Shown: positions 10,878 to 22,612 of the stretch, in pieces
Position numbering within the stretch: position 1 is the first letter of the stretch
Layout of the letters: each line of letters opens with the position of its first letter
NCBI RefSeq assembly: GCF_964340395.1
Contig: NC_135560.1
Span: 23,985,175-24,049,174, forward strand
Reading direction: 5' to 3'
Length of the DNA: 64,000 nucleotides
DNA from: Glandiceps talaboti
Lineage: Eukaryota; Hemichordata; Enteropneusta; Spengelidae
Program-made: the position numbers and the translations under genes
The notes under the pieces: model-generated
Told to the model about the DNA's origin: nothing
Database searches by the model: none
Seen by the model: the letters and a program-made list of their open reading frames with translations, nothing else

Positions 10878-11081
10878 GTCACAGCAAGTCATCAGATGCT
10901 AACGTGAATGAGACCACCAGTATATCAACTACACAAGATCAAAGCAAGTCATCAGATGCTATACACCATGTGAACAGGACCAGTATTAAAACAAGAATTA
11001 AACCTGATCTTGATAAAACGGATGAATCTGAACCTTCCAAGCAAATAAAGCAGGAGCCGGATTCAATGGAAGATAATCTAG
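10878..11081 (+). CDS. Exon 1 of model: Ser/Lys-rich segment with SUMO-like site
   Basis: The open segment follows TTTAAATTTGACTCAG and ends AATCTAG|gtatag. It encodes 68 codons and is phase 1 at both ends. Visible features are a small duplicated QSKSSDA-type motif, an acidic/basic mixture and the sumoylation consensus KQIKQEPDS near its end. The upstream coding partner is not identified. Either a 5' exon lies before, or translation starts at the in-frame ATG at 10844 (MDFCFLFKFDSGHSK), or it is spliced from the phase-1 donor at 4675. The similar IKQEP motif in the next exon supports a common protein. Confidence 0.6.
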
Positions 11082-11094
11082 GTATAGATTCAGC

Positions 11095-13628
11095 TTTGTG
11101 TCTAATGTTTGTAAGATATAGAAATAATCACATGGTGTTACTACACACATAATTACTACAATGTCATTGTACATTTAACCTTTAGTACTATGCTTGTAAG
11201 ATATAGAAATAATCACATGGTGTTACTACTACACACATAATTACTACATTGTCATTGTACATTTAACCTTTAGTACTATGCTTGTAAGATATAGAAATAA
11301 TCACATGGTGTTACTACACACATAATTTCTACATTGTCATTGTACATTTAACCTTTAGTACTATGTTTGTAAGATATAGAAATAATCACATGGTGTTACT
11401 ACACACATAATTACTACAATGTCATTGTACATTTAACCTTTAGTACTATGCTTGTAAGATATAGAAATAATCACATGGTGTTACTACACACATAATTTCT
11501 ACAATGTCATTGTACATTTAACCTTTAGTACTATGCTTGTAAGATATAGAAATAATCACATGGTGTTACTACACACATAATTACTACATTGTCATTGTAC
11601 ATTTAACCTTTAGTACTATGCTTGTAAGATATAGAAATAATCACATGGTGTTACTACACACATAATTACTACAATGTCATTGTACATTTAACCTTTAGTA
11701 CTATGCTTGTAAGATATAGAAATAATCACATGGTGTTACTACACACATAATTTCTACAAAGTCATTGTACATTTAACCTTTAGTACTATGCTTGTAAGAT
11801 ATAGAAATAATCACATGGTGTTACCACACACATAATTACTACATTGTCATTGTACATTTAACCTTTAGTACTATGCTTGAAAGATATAGAAATAATCACA
11901 TGGTGTTACTACACACATAATTACTATAATGTCATTGTACATTTAACCTTTAGTACTATGCTTGTAAGATATAGAAATAATCACATGGTGTTACTACACA
12001 CATAATTACTACAATGTCATTGTACATTTAACCTTTAGTACTATACTTGTAAGATATAGAAATAATCACATGGTGTTACTACACACATAATTACTACAAT
12101 GTCATTGTACATTTAACCTTTAGTACTATGCTTGTAAGATATAGAAATAATCACATGGTGTTACTACACACATAATTACTACATTGTCATTGTACATTTA
12201 ACCTTTAGTACTATGTTTGTAAGATATAGAAATAATCACATGGTGTTACTACACACATAATTACTACAATGTCATTGTACATTTAACCTTTAGTACTATG
12301 CTTGTAAGATATAGAAATAATCACATGGTGTTACTACACACATAATTACTATAATGTCATTGTACATTTAACCTTTAGTACTATGCTTGAAAGATATAGA
12401 AATAATCACATGGTGTTACCACACACATAATTACTACAAAGTCATTGTACATTTAACCTTTAGTACTATGTTTGTAAGATATAGAAATAATCACATGGTG
12501 TTACTACACACATAATTACTATAATGTCATTGTACATTTAACCTTTAGTACTATACTTGTAAGATATAGAAATAATCACATGGTGTTACTACACACATAA
12601 TTACTACAATGTCATTGTACATTTAACCTTTAGTACTATGTTTGTAAGATATAGAAATAATCACATGGTGTTACTACACACATAATTACTATAATGTCAT
12701 TGTACATTTAACCTTTAGTACTATACTTGTAAGATATAGAAATAATCACATGGTGTTACTACACACACAATTACTACATTGTCATTGTACATTTAACCTT
12801 TAGTACTATGCTTGTAAGATATAGAAATAATCACATGGTGTTACTACTACACACATAATTTCTACATTGTCATTGTACATACCTTTAGTACTATGCTTGT
12901 AAGATATAGAAATAATCACATGGTGTTACTACACACATAATTACTACATTGTCATTGTACATTTAACCTTTAGTACTATGCTTGTAAGATATAGAAATAA
13001 TCACATGGTGTTACTACACACATAATTACTACATTGTCATTGTACATTTAACCTTTAGTACTATGCTTGTAAAATATAGAAATAATCACATGGTGTTACT
13101 ACACACATAATTACTACATTGTCATTGTACATTTAACCTTTAGTACTATGCTTGTAAGATATAGAAATAATCCCATGGTGTTACTACACACATAATTACT
13201 ACAATGTCATTGTACATTTAACCTTTAGTACTATGTTTGTAAAATATAGAAATAATCCCATGGTGTTACTACACACATAATTACTACAATGTCATTGTAC
13301 ATTTAACCTTTAGTACTATGCTTGTAAGATATAGAAATAATCACATGGTGTTACTACACACATAATTACTACAATGTCATTGTACATTTAACCTTTAGTA
13401 CTATGCTTGTAAGATATAGAAATAATCACATGGTGTTACTACACACATAATTACTACAATGTCATTGTACATTTAACCTTTAGTACTATACTTGTAAGAT
13501 ATAGAAATAATCACATGGTGTTACTACACACATAATTACTATAATGTCATTGTACATTTAACCTTTAGTACTATACTTGTAAGATATAGAAATAATCACA
13601 TGGTGTTACTACACACATAATTTCTACA
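11095..13628. repeat. 85-bp minisatellite, about 30 copies
   Basis: The unit runs TGTAAGATATAGAAATAATC, ACATGGTGTTACTACACACA, TAATTACTACAATGTCATTG, TACATTTAACCTTTAGTACT, ATGCT. Copies are highly alike, with recurring variants (TTACTAC/TTTCTAC, ACAATG/ACATTG/ATAATG, GCTTG/GTTTG/ACTTG). It begins only ~14 bp after the exon donor at 11081 and fills most of the intron. Confidence 0.95.
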
Positions 13629-13964
13629 TTGTACATGTAACTTCCTCAAGCTAGTATAATGAATACAACATCATTGCTTGTATTATAGTCCATCCATTCT
13701 CATACCAAAAGTAAGGAAGCAAATCATTTGATTTGTTTTGCATGTAAAAGTCATATCTTGGGCCAGATGCAAAAATTGAGGGAGGTGAAAGAACTGTTGT
13801 CTAGCAAAACACTTGTCAGAGAAGATTGGTTGTAAACAAAAGAATGATTATATATCAATCCTTATGGCTTCACTGATGCATACAGCATTAATGCAAGAAC
13901 TTGGTACCAAATCATCAATCATACTTTGATGGCCATTCAGATTATGATTATCGTACTGGCATAA

Positions 13965-14312
13965 TTAGATAATATTCCCCTGATACTTTTCTTTGTTCAG
14001 CTGAGGAAAGTATAAGTGACCTAAGGGCCTTGTCACTACAAATCACAAGAAGAGTAGTGACAAACCCTTAGGTCACTAGTATTCTTCAGCTGAATGAAGT
14101 AAAATAAATGGGAAAAAATATAATTATACCTCCTCAAGCATAATTTTATGAAAATTCAGAGAAAATAAGATACGACTTGGAATGGTTTGACCCATGTTTC
14201 AGACACCGCAAAACTAGTGACATAGAAACAAGCTATCATGATGTAGAACGAACAGGGTAAATAATGGATATTTCTGTTCAAGGACAATAACTTGGCTTGA
14301 GTATGGTGTAAA
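13965..14312 (+). mobile_element. Dispersed foldback element, copy 2
   Basis: The left arm of the palindrome is at ~13970-14040 (TTCAGCTGAGGAAAGTATAA, GTGACCTAAGGGCCTTGTCA) and the right arm at ~14054-14125 (AGTAGTGACAAACCCTTAGG, TCACTAG, TTCAGCTGAATGAAGTAAAA). The tail ends ACTTGGCTTGAGTATGGT. It is the clearest palindrome of the family in the window and is directly followed by copy 3. Confidence 0.8.
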
Positions 14313-14690
14313 TAGATAGTATTCCTCAATGTTTTCTTTGTTCAGCCAAGGAATATATGAGTGACCTACATTGTACATTGTAAGAGTGCTTTGTCACTAT
14401 GAATCACTAGATGAGTAGTGACAACCCTTAGGTCATGAGTATTTTCCGGCTGAATGAAGAAAAATAGTGGGGAATAATATAATTATATCATCGGCAGTAA
14501 TATAAAAGAATCAGGGAAAGTAATGGCAATTTTGAATGTTTTGACTCATATTTTGAACACAGCCAAAGCAATGATGCAGACGCGCATCGTTGTGACATAG
14601 ATGCATGAAGTCGTGACATAGAATGACCAGAGTATACATTCCATATTTTTTGTTGAACCTGGCCTGTGCATGGTATATGTCTTATTTTGC
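14313..14690 (+). mobile_element. Dispersed foldback element, copy 3
   Basis: It begins AGTATTCCTCAATGTTTTCT, has arms meeting near 14405 (TAGTGACAACCCTTAGGTCA on the right), and a tail with an extra CGCATCGTTGTGACATAGAT segment, ending CCTGGCCTGTGCATGGTA. Same orientation as copy 2 and immediately adjacent to it, so a tandem pair sits just upstream of the exon at 14730. Confidence 0.8.
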
Positions 14691-14729
14691 TTTACATGTA
14701 CTGCTAGTATGCTGTGTTCTATGTTGTAG

Positions 14730-14939
14730 GTACTTCCAGACATATATACCAGCACAGTGATGAACTTCCGGTCAACAGGATACCAGGAAACATTGAGTTG
14801 AAAAACATCTGCAATAACCAAACCACATCAGATACAAGTACAGTTAGGATAAAACAAGAACCTATTGATCCATCAGATGATTTCCTTAGTGTGGCTGTTG
14901 GTAGTTCACACTCTGAAGCTTCACAGTTTACTGACATGG
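14730..14939 (+). CDS. Exon 2 of model: second SUMO-like site
   Basis: The acceptor is TTCTATGTTGTAG and the donor GACATGG|gtaagc. It has 70 codons and is phase 1 at both ends; it joins exon 1 as G|GT (Gly). The sequence is hydrophilic and carries VRIKQEPIDPSDD, a textbook psi-K-x-E sumoylation motif followed by acidic residues, paralleling the site in exon 1. This arrangement is common in transcriptional regulators. No folded domain is recognised. Confidence 0.72.
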
Positions 14940-17692
14940 GTAAGCTTCTTTAGAATATTCTTTTGTTAGCACAAACAAACCAAGGTTCAGTAGTGTTTAG
15001 GCATGTTAAAATGTCAGCCCAGGTGTATTTGTGTATGTGTGAATGCCTTAAAAGTCAAAAACAGCTTGCGTGCTTGCAGTTAAACCATAGACGCTCTTGT
15101 GCATGTCAACATGTATTTGGCAGATTGATTAAAATAAAGTGATCAGATCAGTTATATGCAAACTCATTGTGTATCAAAAAAAGTGGGAGTGGAAGGGTTA
15201 TTTATCAAAAATACTAGGCAGATTGGTGTGATATTTGGTGAATATATTTCTAGGGATGTTTATAGATGATGAATTATTGAGATATAATGACCTTATTGTC
15301 ACTGTATACAGGTCTAAAAGTGTTTGGCTGATGAAAAACAGATATGTCAAAGTTTTGGTGGTGATGTTGCTAAGGATGTCAAGGACGAGAATTGTTAAAG
15401 ACAAAATGACCTCATCAGTGATGTGCAAATCATGCCACACTTCTTCTAAGTTCTATCTCGATGATGATCTGAGTTTTAGCATAACTGACAGTGCTGTAGT
15501 TTAATATGGTCAAGTGTCTGTCTGTCAGGTTGTCTGTCTGTGTGCACACATTACCAACCATTATTATTGTTTAGTACACATGATGATACTATATTGGAAT
15601 TTGTGGCTACTTCTAAGTTCTATCTCGATGATTCGTTGATGAAGTCGAGGGAAGTGTAGTGTTGCTGCTAGACGTTCAGGCTTTCTATCGATACTATAAG
15701 TGAACGAAGTTCGCAGTGAACAGTCTGAACAGTCTAGCAAATGTCATTTTCAGACCGGACATTCCATTGAGATTACATTAAGCGGTGGGTTGGGCCATGT
15801 ATGCATATATATACTTTAATATATTCAATCTCTGCATGCAGGTGTTGACAAACACATTTATGTCATTACTATGTCTTATCGGTTTATGGTAATTGTGAGT
15901 TTGATGAGTGTGTAGACGTTGTCATTCACACATTTCAGTTAATGCATTTGTGGTTATTTTTATAAGCCCCCTCCTTAAGATGAATATGCATGAAAAATTA
16001 GCCATTGTCCTCTGTTTGTGCTTGTCGTTGTGGTTCTCTGATTGGCAGTTATTTATATCCTGAATTGCAGCGATGACATTTGCTAGACCTTGGATGTTCC
16101 ATCCTCGATAATGATATTCGATCGGTCGTGTGTCGTATTGTATCTGAAGAACATCCGAGGTCTAGCAGTAAACTAAGGGAAGTGGAGCTATTAAACTTGA
16201 TTCAAAAATCATTGTATGCAACAAGTCATTGCAACTCAACAGTAGCTGAATGCATTCTAGATATATCAAATGAGTAAACTCCTGTGTTAGGCTTCACACA
16301 ACCTACAGAGAAACTTCACTGCATTGAGGACATGGCTAAAACTGTGTTTCTGTGAGAGTGTGCTTTGCAAAAAGTGTGTATATATACTTAACTGGGTCCA
16401 GTCCCATGGGTGACATATCTCTTTATGTGTTTGGTAGCAATGTCTTTCTTTTTTTAAAGTCAATCCATCTGTACTATTTACATAATTGAGTGATAGGGCA
16501 TTGGAGTCCAGAAAACAATGACTGATGCTGTTGAGATGTCCGACCTGAATATGTACCGATATAGATATGGTTGTGTAAAGGGATGACAAACATCAATTGC
16601 TTCCACTGTGTAGCGTCAAATGTACATGATGCATTTATGCATAATGTGGAGTGCAACATGCATTTTGTGTGTCCATGAGATGACCCACCACTACATCATA
16701 AGCATCACATCTAGATCTACTCAGATTTCAAATGACACAAAAAGACCCACCAACCCAACTTATTAGCCCCAACGGGCTGGGTAGTACTTCTCCCAAGATG
16801 TAAAATGAGGGCCGTCCCACATGGGTTCATGTGTTAGTGCAGGAGGAAATAGAAGTGCCCGACGAAAACCTGTGTTGTTCATTTATAATAGAGATAAACT
16901 GATGACAATCTTCGTACTTACAGCGTGCCAACTTTAATCAAATCCACACTAGGGCTCAAATACATGTGTATCAGCCACAGTGGTAAGGGGCAAATGGTTG
17001 TTTAACCACTCAGCCACAGACAGCCATTTGTCAGACTTCACTTACTCAGGACTAGAAAAGTCCTTAAATTTCAATTTGTACATTTGTACATGTATGTGGT
17101 GGTGTAACATATGAGTCCAGGTTGTATGGTGACCCTGTACGCTGTGTGTTACATATACAGCTTTATAGTTACATATATTCAATATTCAGAAACCACATTT
17201 GGTTCCTTGTGGACTCTGTCAATTCTACAAGTTTGGATTGAATATTGGCATTTTTGAAAATGTTATATGAATGAATGAAAGGTAGTCCTTTACAAGTTTT
17301 CACGGATATGTTAGATGTTGCAGTACAACTCTTTGTGTGTATCATCAATGACAAAAACTGATCGGCACTAGTGTAACAATCTTTTTGGCAGTTATACTTT
17401 ATTTGTGTTCCTTTTTCACGACGAAAAAAAAATCACTGTCCCATTCAGTGACATGACAAAAGAAAGTCATATCTCCAATCACAAGAAAGCTTTCCACTTC
17501 AAGTTATACACAGGAAAAGAGGTGAAACAGCAATAGTTCTTATTTATTTCACCACAGTAGTAGCAACGCAATTCACCTGCAACTTTTACTACTTTCGCTA
17601 TTTTCTATTTACAAGTACTCCAGATGTCACCCCGTATCCATAACAAAGGTAAGCAGTGGCTATATGTAAATCTCTCTTTTCCTGTGAGATAT
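14940..17692. other. Intronic DNA with degenerate dispersed repeats
   Basis: No exon is supported here. Around 15150-15445 there is sequence similar to 18225-18610 (TTTGGTGA ... CTAGGGATGT ... ATGACCTCATCA), likely an old dispersed repeat. CTTCTAAGTTCTATCTCGAT occurs twice (15443 and 15608). Two short inverted repeats built on GCTAGAC...GTCTAGC lie at 15665-15740 and 16079-16175. The remainder to 17692 shows no repeat or gene I can name. Confidence 0.45.
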
Positions 17693-18085
17693 TATTCCTC
17701 AAAACATTTCTTCATTCAGCCAAGGAAAATATGAGCAACCAAAGGGACCTTGTCACTATGAGGAAATAGACAAGTAGTGACAAAATGCTTCAGTCACAAT
17801 TAGTTTCCAGCAGAATGAAGGAAAGTATTGGGGGGAAATTATACCTCTACAAGCAGGTGATATATTAAAAGGCAATTTGGCAGAATGAAGAAAAGTATTG
17901 GGGGGAAATTATACCTCTACAAGCAGGTGATATATTAAAAGGCAATTTGGAACATTTTGATTTAAATTTCAAACACCGCAGAACTATAGTGACATAGACA
18001 CAAGTTGCTATAATGTAGAATGAGCAGGTTATAAAACCCATATTTTGTGTTCAAATATGTTCAACCTGGCTTGTCTGTGGCATAA
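17693..18085 (+). mobile_element. Dispersed foldback element, copy 4, with internal 70-bp duplication
   Basis: It follows the family pattern (TTCATTCAGCCAAGGAAAAT ... GTAGTGACAAAATGCTTCAG ... CCTGGCTTGTCTGTGGCATA). A ~70-bp block starting CAGAATGAAGGAAAGTATTG is repeated once in tandem (about 17811-17880 and 17881-17950), almost without difference, so this duplication is recent relative to the element. Confidence 0.75.
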
Positions 18086-18224
18086 TGTTATTTATTAGCA
18101 TGTCAGAACCTTAGCTTCAGTTGTGCTTATAGGCATGTTAAAGTGTCTGTCTGTCTTGTCTGTTGATCTGCCTCTTTGTCAATGATTTAGGAGTCCAAAT
18201 TGCATGTCTGATTACTATGATTTT

Positions 18225-18610
18225 GTTTGGGATGTTTCAAGTTACTTGCTAAGCGAGACTGTTCAAAGGGAAATGATCAGATCCCCGATACACAAATTAC
18301 ACGTAGGTCATAAAAAGGCAGTTTTGGGAAAAAAACCAACAGGTTAAACTTGGTGGCTTTACATAGTCTGAAATTTGGTGAGAATGTTCCTAGGGATGTC
18401 TTGATCAGAATTTGTCCAGAGAGAAGATGATTACATCATTCATATACAAATTTGGTCTCAAATTTGTGATTTTTGGTTAAAAAGTTTAAACTGAGAAAGT
18501 ACTGGAAAGATTGATCTGAAATTTGATGGGGATGTCTTCACCCAATTTGCATATACATGATCTGAACATTTGCATATCGTTGATGAGGTCACTGTGTGTT
18601 GAACAATGCA
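18225..18610. repeat. Degenerate dispersed repeat
   Basis: The segment contains GAAATTTGGTGAGAATGTTC, CTAGGGATGTC and a TTTGCATATACATGATC region, echoing 15150-15445. Internal sub-repeats (two ATTTG...GATGTCTT blocks) are visible. It may be a non-LTR or SINE remnant; I cannot classify it. Confidence 0.35.
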
Positions 18611-18819
18611 TTGTAACAAAAAATAATTACATTTCATCAGCACGACCAATAGCTTAACTGTATGGTAGTAAATGGAACAAACCGTTATATATCTGCTTTA
18701 TAACAATGTACATGTACATGTATGTATTTACTATTTGCCGCTGCTGCTGCCAGTTTTTGTTGCAGTGTTGAAGGGATAGCTGTGATTGTATCTGAGTTTC
18801 TAAAATTTGATTTTCACAG

Positions 18820-18866
18820 CTGATAAATCACCCCTCGTGGGTGTAGACACTGCTGCAATCAAGGAA
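18820..18866 (+). CDS. Exon 3 of model (small, 47 bp)
   Basis: The acceptor is GATTTTCACAG and the donor AAGGAA|gtaagt, both strong. It joins exon 2 as G|CT (Ala) and reads ADKSPLVGVDTAAIKE, ending on a complete codon. Support comes from the two good splice sites and exact phase match on both sides. Confidence 0.6.
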
Positions 18867-19234
18867 GTAAGTGGTAGATTTCTTGATTTATTTCCAATTT
18901 CATTCTCTGAAAAGTAATTATAAGTTGGTAATGAAGGCAGCTAGTAGACAGTTAATAATCAAGGCATTATGACTAGTACAATATAGACATGTAGCTCTGT
19001 CAAATGCCTTGAAGCAAAGTCATTGAAACTCATTTACATTAGATCACCCTCAAACTGTTACGACTTGCCATTATCCAACAGCAAATTGACCAATTACAGA
19101 GTTACTTTTTATGCTAGCAATCATCCTGACTGCTTTTCCAACATGGCTGCCACCATCACTGAATTTCAAGTTGTTGAAAGGTACTTCGACATAAAGATGT
19201 TTTCATGTCTTCAAATGCAAAGCATTCAAAATAT

Positions 19235-19239
19235 TGTGT

Positions 19240-19294
<55 letters not shown>
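19235..19294. repeat. (GT)n microsatellite
   Basis: About 30 GT units, interrupted once by an A, lie in the intron between small exons 3 and 4. Confidence 0.97.
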
Positions 19295-19297
<3 letters not shown>

Positions 19298-19352
19298 TTG
19301 GGGAGAAATGTAAAATAATTGATCAAATTGCTTGCCTTTGACTTTGTTTCAG

Positions 19353-19427
19353 CAAACAAACACCAAGGAAACTGCAACAACAAGTTTTAATACTAGAAAG
19401 CGGAGAGATCCTAACACAGCCTCTCAG
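19353..19427 (+). CDS. Exon 4 of model (small, 75 bp)
   Basis: The acceptor is GACTTTGTTTCAG and the donor TCTCAG|gtagga. It has 25 codons, phase 0 at both ends, and contains a basic FNTRKRRDPN stretch. Phase fits exons 3 and 5. Confidence 0.6.
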
Positions 19428-19714
19428 GTAGGAATAATATTGCCTAACACTAGTCTATGTAAACATTATAAAATTAATATTACCTTTGAAGTGTAATTTA
19501 CTGTGGAGTGAAAAATGTTTTATGAATTTTAAATAGGTCATCAAAGATATTAAAAGATGATACAGCTGTAACTAGACTGTACAGAATGATTTGATATTGT
19601 CTGAATAGTATATTGTGAATATACCCAGTATAATTGCAGTAATTTTATTTAACTTTTGGGCTTGGTAATCAAATTAAGCCAAATGAACTATTTTGTCTAC
19701 AGTTTCTATTGATT

Positions 19715-20412
19715 TCTATTGGTCTAATAGACTACCACCTTAGAAATTTGGTAGTCTAATGTTTAGTAGTCTATGTGCTTCAGACTACTGCTAATTTAGT
19801 AGTCTAGATACAATATTTAGTAGTCAATGTGCCTTAGACTACTGCTAATTTAGTAGTCTAGATACAATGTTTAGTAGTCTGTGTGCTTCAGACTACTGCT
19901 AATTTAGTAGTCTAGATACAACATTTAGTAGTCTGTGTGCTTCAGACTACTGCTAATTTAGTAGTCTAGATACAACATTTAGTAGTCTGTGTGCTTCAGA
20001 CTACTGCTAATTTAGTAGTCTAGATACAAAGTCTAGTAGTCAATGTGCCTTAGACTACTGCTAATTTAGTAGTCTAGATACAATGTTTAGTAGTCAATGT
20101 GCCTTAGACTACTGCTAATTTAGTAGTCTAGATACAATGTTTAGTAGTCTATGTCCTGTACTACTGCTAATTTAGTAGTCTAGATACAAAGTCTAGCAGT
20201 CTATGTGCCTTAGACTACTGCTAATTTAGTAGTCTAGATACAATGTTTAGTAGTCAATGTGCCTTAGACTACTGCTAATTTGGTAGTCAAGATACAATGT
20301 TTAGTAGTCTATGTGCCTTAGACTACTGCTAATTTGGTAGTCTAGATACAATGTTTAGTAGTCTATGTGCCTTAGACTACTGCTAATTTGGTAGTCTAGA
20401 TACAATGTTTAG
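19715..20412. repeat. 55-bp minisatellite of hairpin units, about 12 copies
   Basis: Each unit has TAGTAGTCTAGATACAATGT, TTAGTAGTCTATGTGCCTTA and GACTACTGCTAATT. TTAGTAGTCT and AGACTACT within the unit are inverted repeats around a 7-9-bp loop, and TAGTAGTCTA pairs with TAGACTACT of adjacent units. Copies differ mainly in ATGTGCCTTA versus GTGTGCTTCA. Confidence 0.93.
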
Positions 20413-20656
20413 TTTAGACTGTTTAGACTGTTTAGACTGCTCCTGATTTCAAGCCATATATGATGAATATTACACACCACAAAGTGTATATCACAAGTCT
20501 AGTATATAGGTCAAATATGTGTTTGTTAGCAGTACACAGAACACAGTACATATATGATATATCCAAACTTATGTGACAGCCCTAAGACCAAGAAGGCAAC
20601 GAGAATTATGAATATTTTAAAGGTCATTGAATTATTGTGTACATGCATTTTTCCAG

Positions 20657-20880
20657 AAACTTGATGCAATTGTGAAATCCCTAATGACAACAGCGAGTGC
20701 AGTGCCAATTAAAAGGCCACGTGGTCGTCCACGATCTTCAGAGGCTGCAAAGAAGAGAGTTCTTGTGAAGAAAAATGAAGGGAAAATAAATATATGGCAC
20801 CAGATCCACAGGTGGAAAGAGATAAAAGCTAATATTGGTCTGTCATCAAATACAGAAGTTGCCAAATTTCTGATTGATCG
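20657..20880 (+). CDS. Exon 5 of model: AT-hook exon
   Basis: The acceptor is GCATTTTTCCAG and the donor GATCG|gtatgt; it enters at phase 0 and leaves at phase 2 (75 codons). It carries the AT-hook core KRPRGRPR at about residues 18-25. That is the RGRP minor-groove-binding motif flanked by basic residues, as in HMGA and many chromatin proteins. A Trp-rich helical stretch IWHQIHRWKEIKANIGL and SSNTEVAKFLIDR follows, like the short helical segment seen in many metazoan zinc-finger/transposase-related proteins. DNA binding to AT-rich sequence and nuclear location are inferred from the motif. This is the most convincing exon of the 10.8-28 kb group. Confidence 0.82.
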
Positions 20881-21320
20881 GTATGTTTGTGTTTATTATA
20901 CATCTGACATTGAGAGACAAAGTAAGCAAACCCAAGGAACACTTTTTAGTTTAAGTACTAAAGTTTTATTTACAGTAGAAAAGATAACTATATTTGACTG
21001 TTTGTAAAAGTTAAATACTTTTAAGTGGATATCCACAAAAAATGCATTTTGGGGGTATAAAACAGTGATGTGCATCAAAATGTAAAAAATTACCATGGAA
21101 ACCACAGCTTGAAATATAGACTCAACATAATACATGTAACATACACATAGTGTATTTATCTCGTCTTTATTGTGAAATATTATGGAGGAAAAATGAGCCG
21201 ACAAACATGCATCTCACCCTTAATTCTGAAACCTAATCTTAATCCATAACTACATTATTACAAGGTGAGATTTAAGAAAATAACTTCTTATATTTTCTCC
21301 TCTTTCTGGTGCATACTTAG

Positions 21321-21455
21321 ACACTATGAGTACCAATCCATACAACATGCTATGATGACTTCAACTGCAGACTCTAGTTGTCAAGGAATGACTTCCACAG
21401 ATAACCTCCTGGCACCAGAAGTGTCTGATATTTCATCAGTAGACTCTGATTTAGG
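21321..21455 (+). CDS. Exon 6 of model
   Basis: The acceptor is GGTGCATACTTAG and the donor TTAGG|gtaaga. The join CG|A restores Arg and continues the helix as FLIDRHYEYQ, a natural continuation across the intron. The rest is Ser/Thr/Asp-rich (DISSVDSDLG) and probably disordered. It leaves at phase 2. If unspliced, translation would stop immediately (GGG TAA). Confidence 0.7.
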
Positions 21456-21596
21456 GTAAGAAATGTCTTCATACATTGTCAACATTAATGATATTGTCAT
21501 AATCACACACACATAATACATGTAGGTGATTTTGTACAAACTATCATGCATATGCAGAAATGATGTACAAGACAATACATTTTATTACTCCCACAG

Positions 21597-21797
21597 GGAG
21601 AAACTGAAATGTCTGCTTTGAAACATAAAAGGTGTAAAAAGGAGCTTCACTTTGCAAACTTTATGAACTATGTCCAGCATGTGCAGAAGACAGAATTCTT
21701 CATTGCCAACAGGAAAAACAAACTTGATAACCACACAAAAATGGGGAAAATATTTACAACTAACTGGTCCACAACCATGACTTATATTCAATAATAC
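21597..21797 (+). CDS. Candidate alternative 3'-terminal exon
   Basis: A good acceptor (TTATTACTCCCACAG) opens a 66-codon frame (HFANFMNYVQHVQKTEFF region, basic and aromatic-rich) ending in TAA, with an AATAAA at 21879-21884. The frame needs phase 0 whereas exon 6 ends at phase 2, so joined to exon 6 it would read only a few residues (GEKLKCLL) before a stop. It is either an alternative last exon that truncates the protein, or a separate reading frame. No domain is recognised. Confidence 0.3.
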
Positions 21798-22454
21798 ATT
21801 GATCATATTGTAATGTTTCTTTGTTGATTTTTCTGACAGTTGTGTAATGTAACCTTTTCTTCTCCTTTTTGGGACTCGAATAAAAAGTTTATAAACACAC
21901 ACACAAAAAAAACATACAAAGGTGACAAACATGATGTAAAAACAAATAAACAACGCAATACTATTGAACAACTTAAAATAATACATAAATAGACTTTGAC
22001 CAAAAGAATAAAACATTACAGACAAAAAGTAGTCACTTATATGAGTGTGTTACAGTAATTCTTTGAGTTTGTATCTGTGTTAGCTAGCTGAAAGGTGACT
22101 TGTTGTCATCGTAAATAACAAAACTATAAAATACAACATGACACAATAAACGTTATTTTATGTTGCTTTTATTTCAACCATCATATTGTCACAAGATGGT
22201 TGACTAACAAAAAGAACTTGAAGTATTGTATAAATGACTGAACAGAGAACAGATATCAATTGAGAAGACTGTGTTGTACTGACATATATTGATATTACTA
22301 TAGATATTACCAAAACATGACATGAAACTTGCAACAATACACCATACAATTTTAAGATTTGTAGAAACAAAAAACGTAACTTTGATAGTTAATCATGATA
22401 ATGATAGGTCTCACTATTGATTACTAATAATCTAATGAGGTGATTCATTCCAAA

Positions 22455-22612
22455 AGGTCAATGAACTATACCTCTCATCATAATCCCAAAAAGGTCATTG
22501 AACTATACATGTACCTCTCATCATAATCCCCAAAAGGTCATTGAACTATACCTCTCATCATAATCCCCAAAAGGTCATTGAACTCTACCTCTCATCATAA
22601 TCCCCAAAAGGT
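22455..22612. repeat. 37-bp minisatellite, 4 copies
   Basis: AAAAGGTCATTGAACTATAC followed by CTCTCATCATAATCCCC is repeated four times, one copy carrying a 6-bp ATGTAC insertion. Confidence 0.9.
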
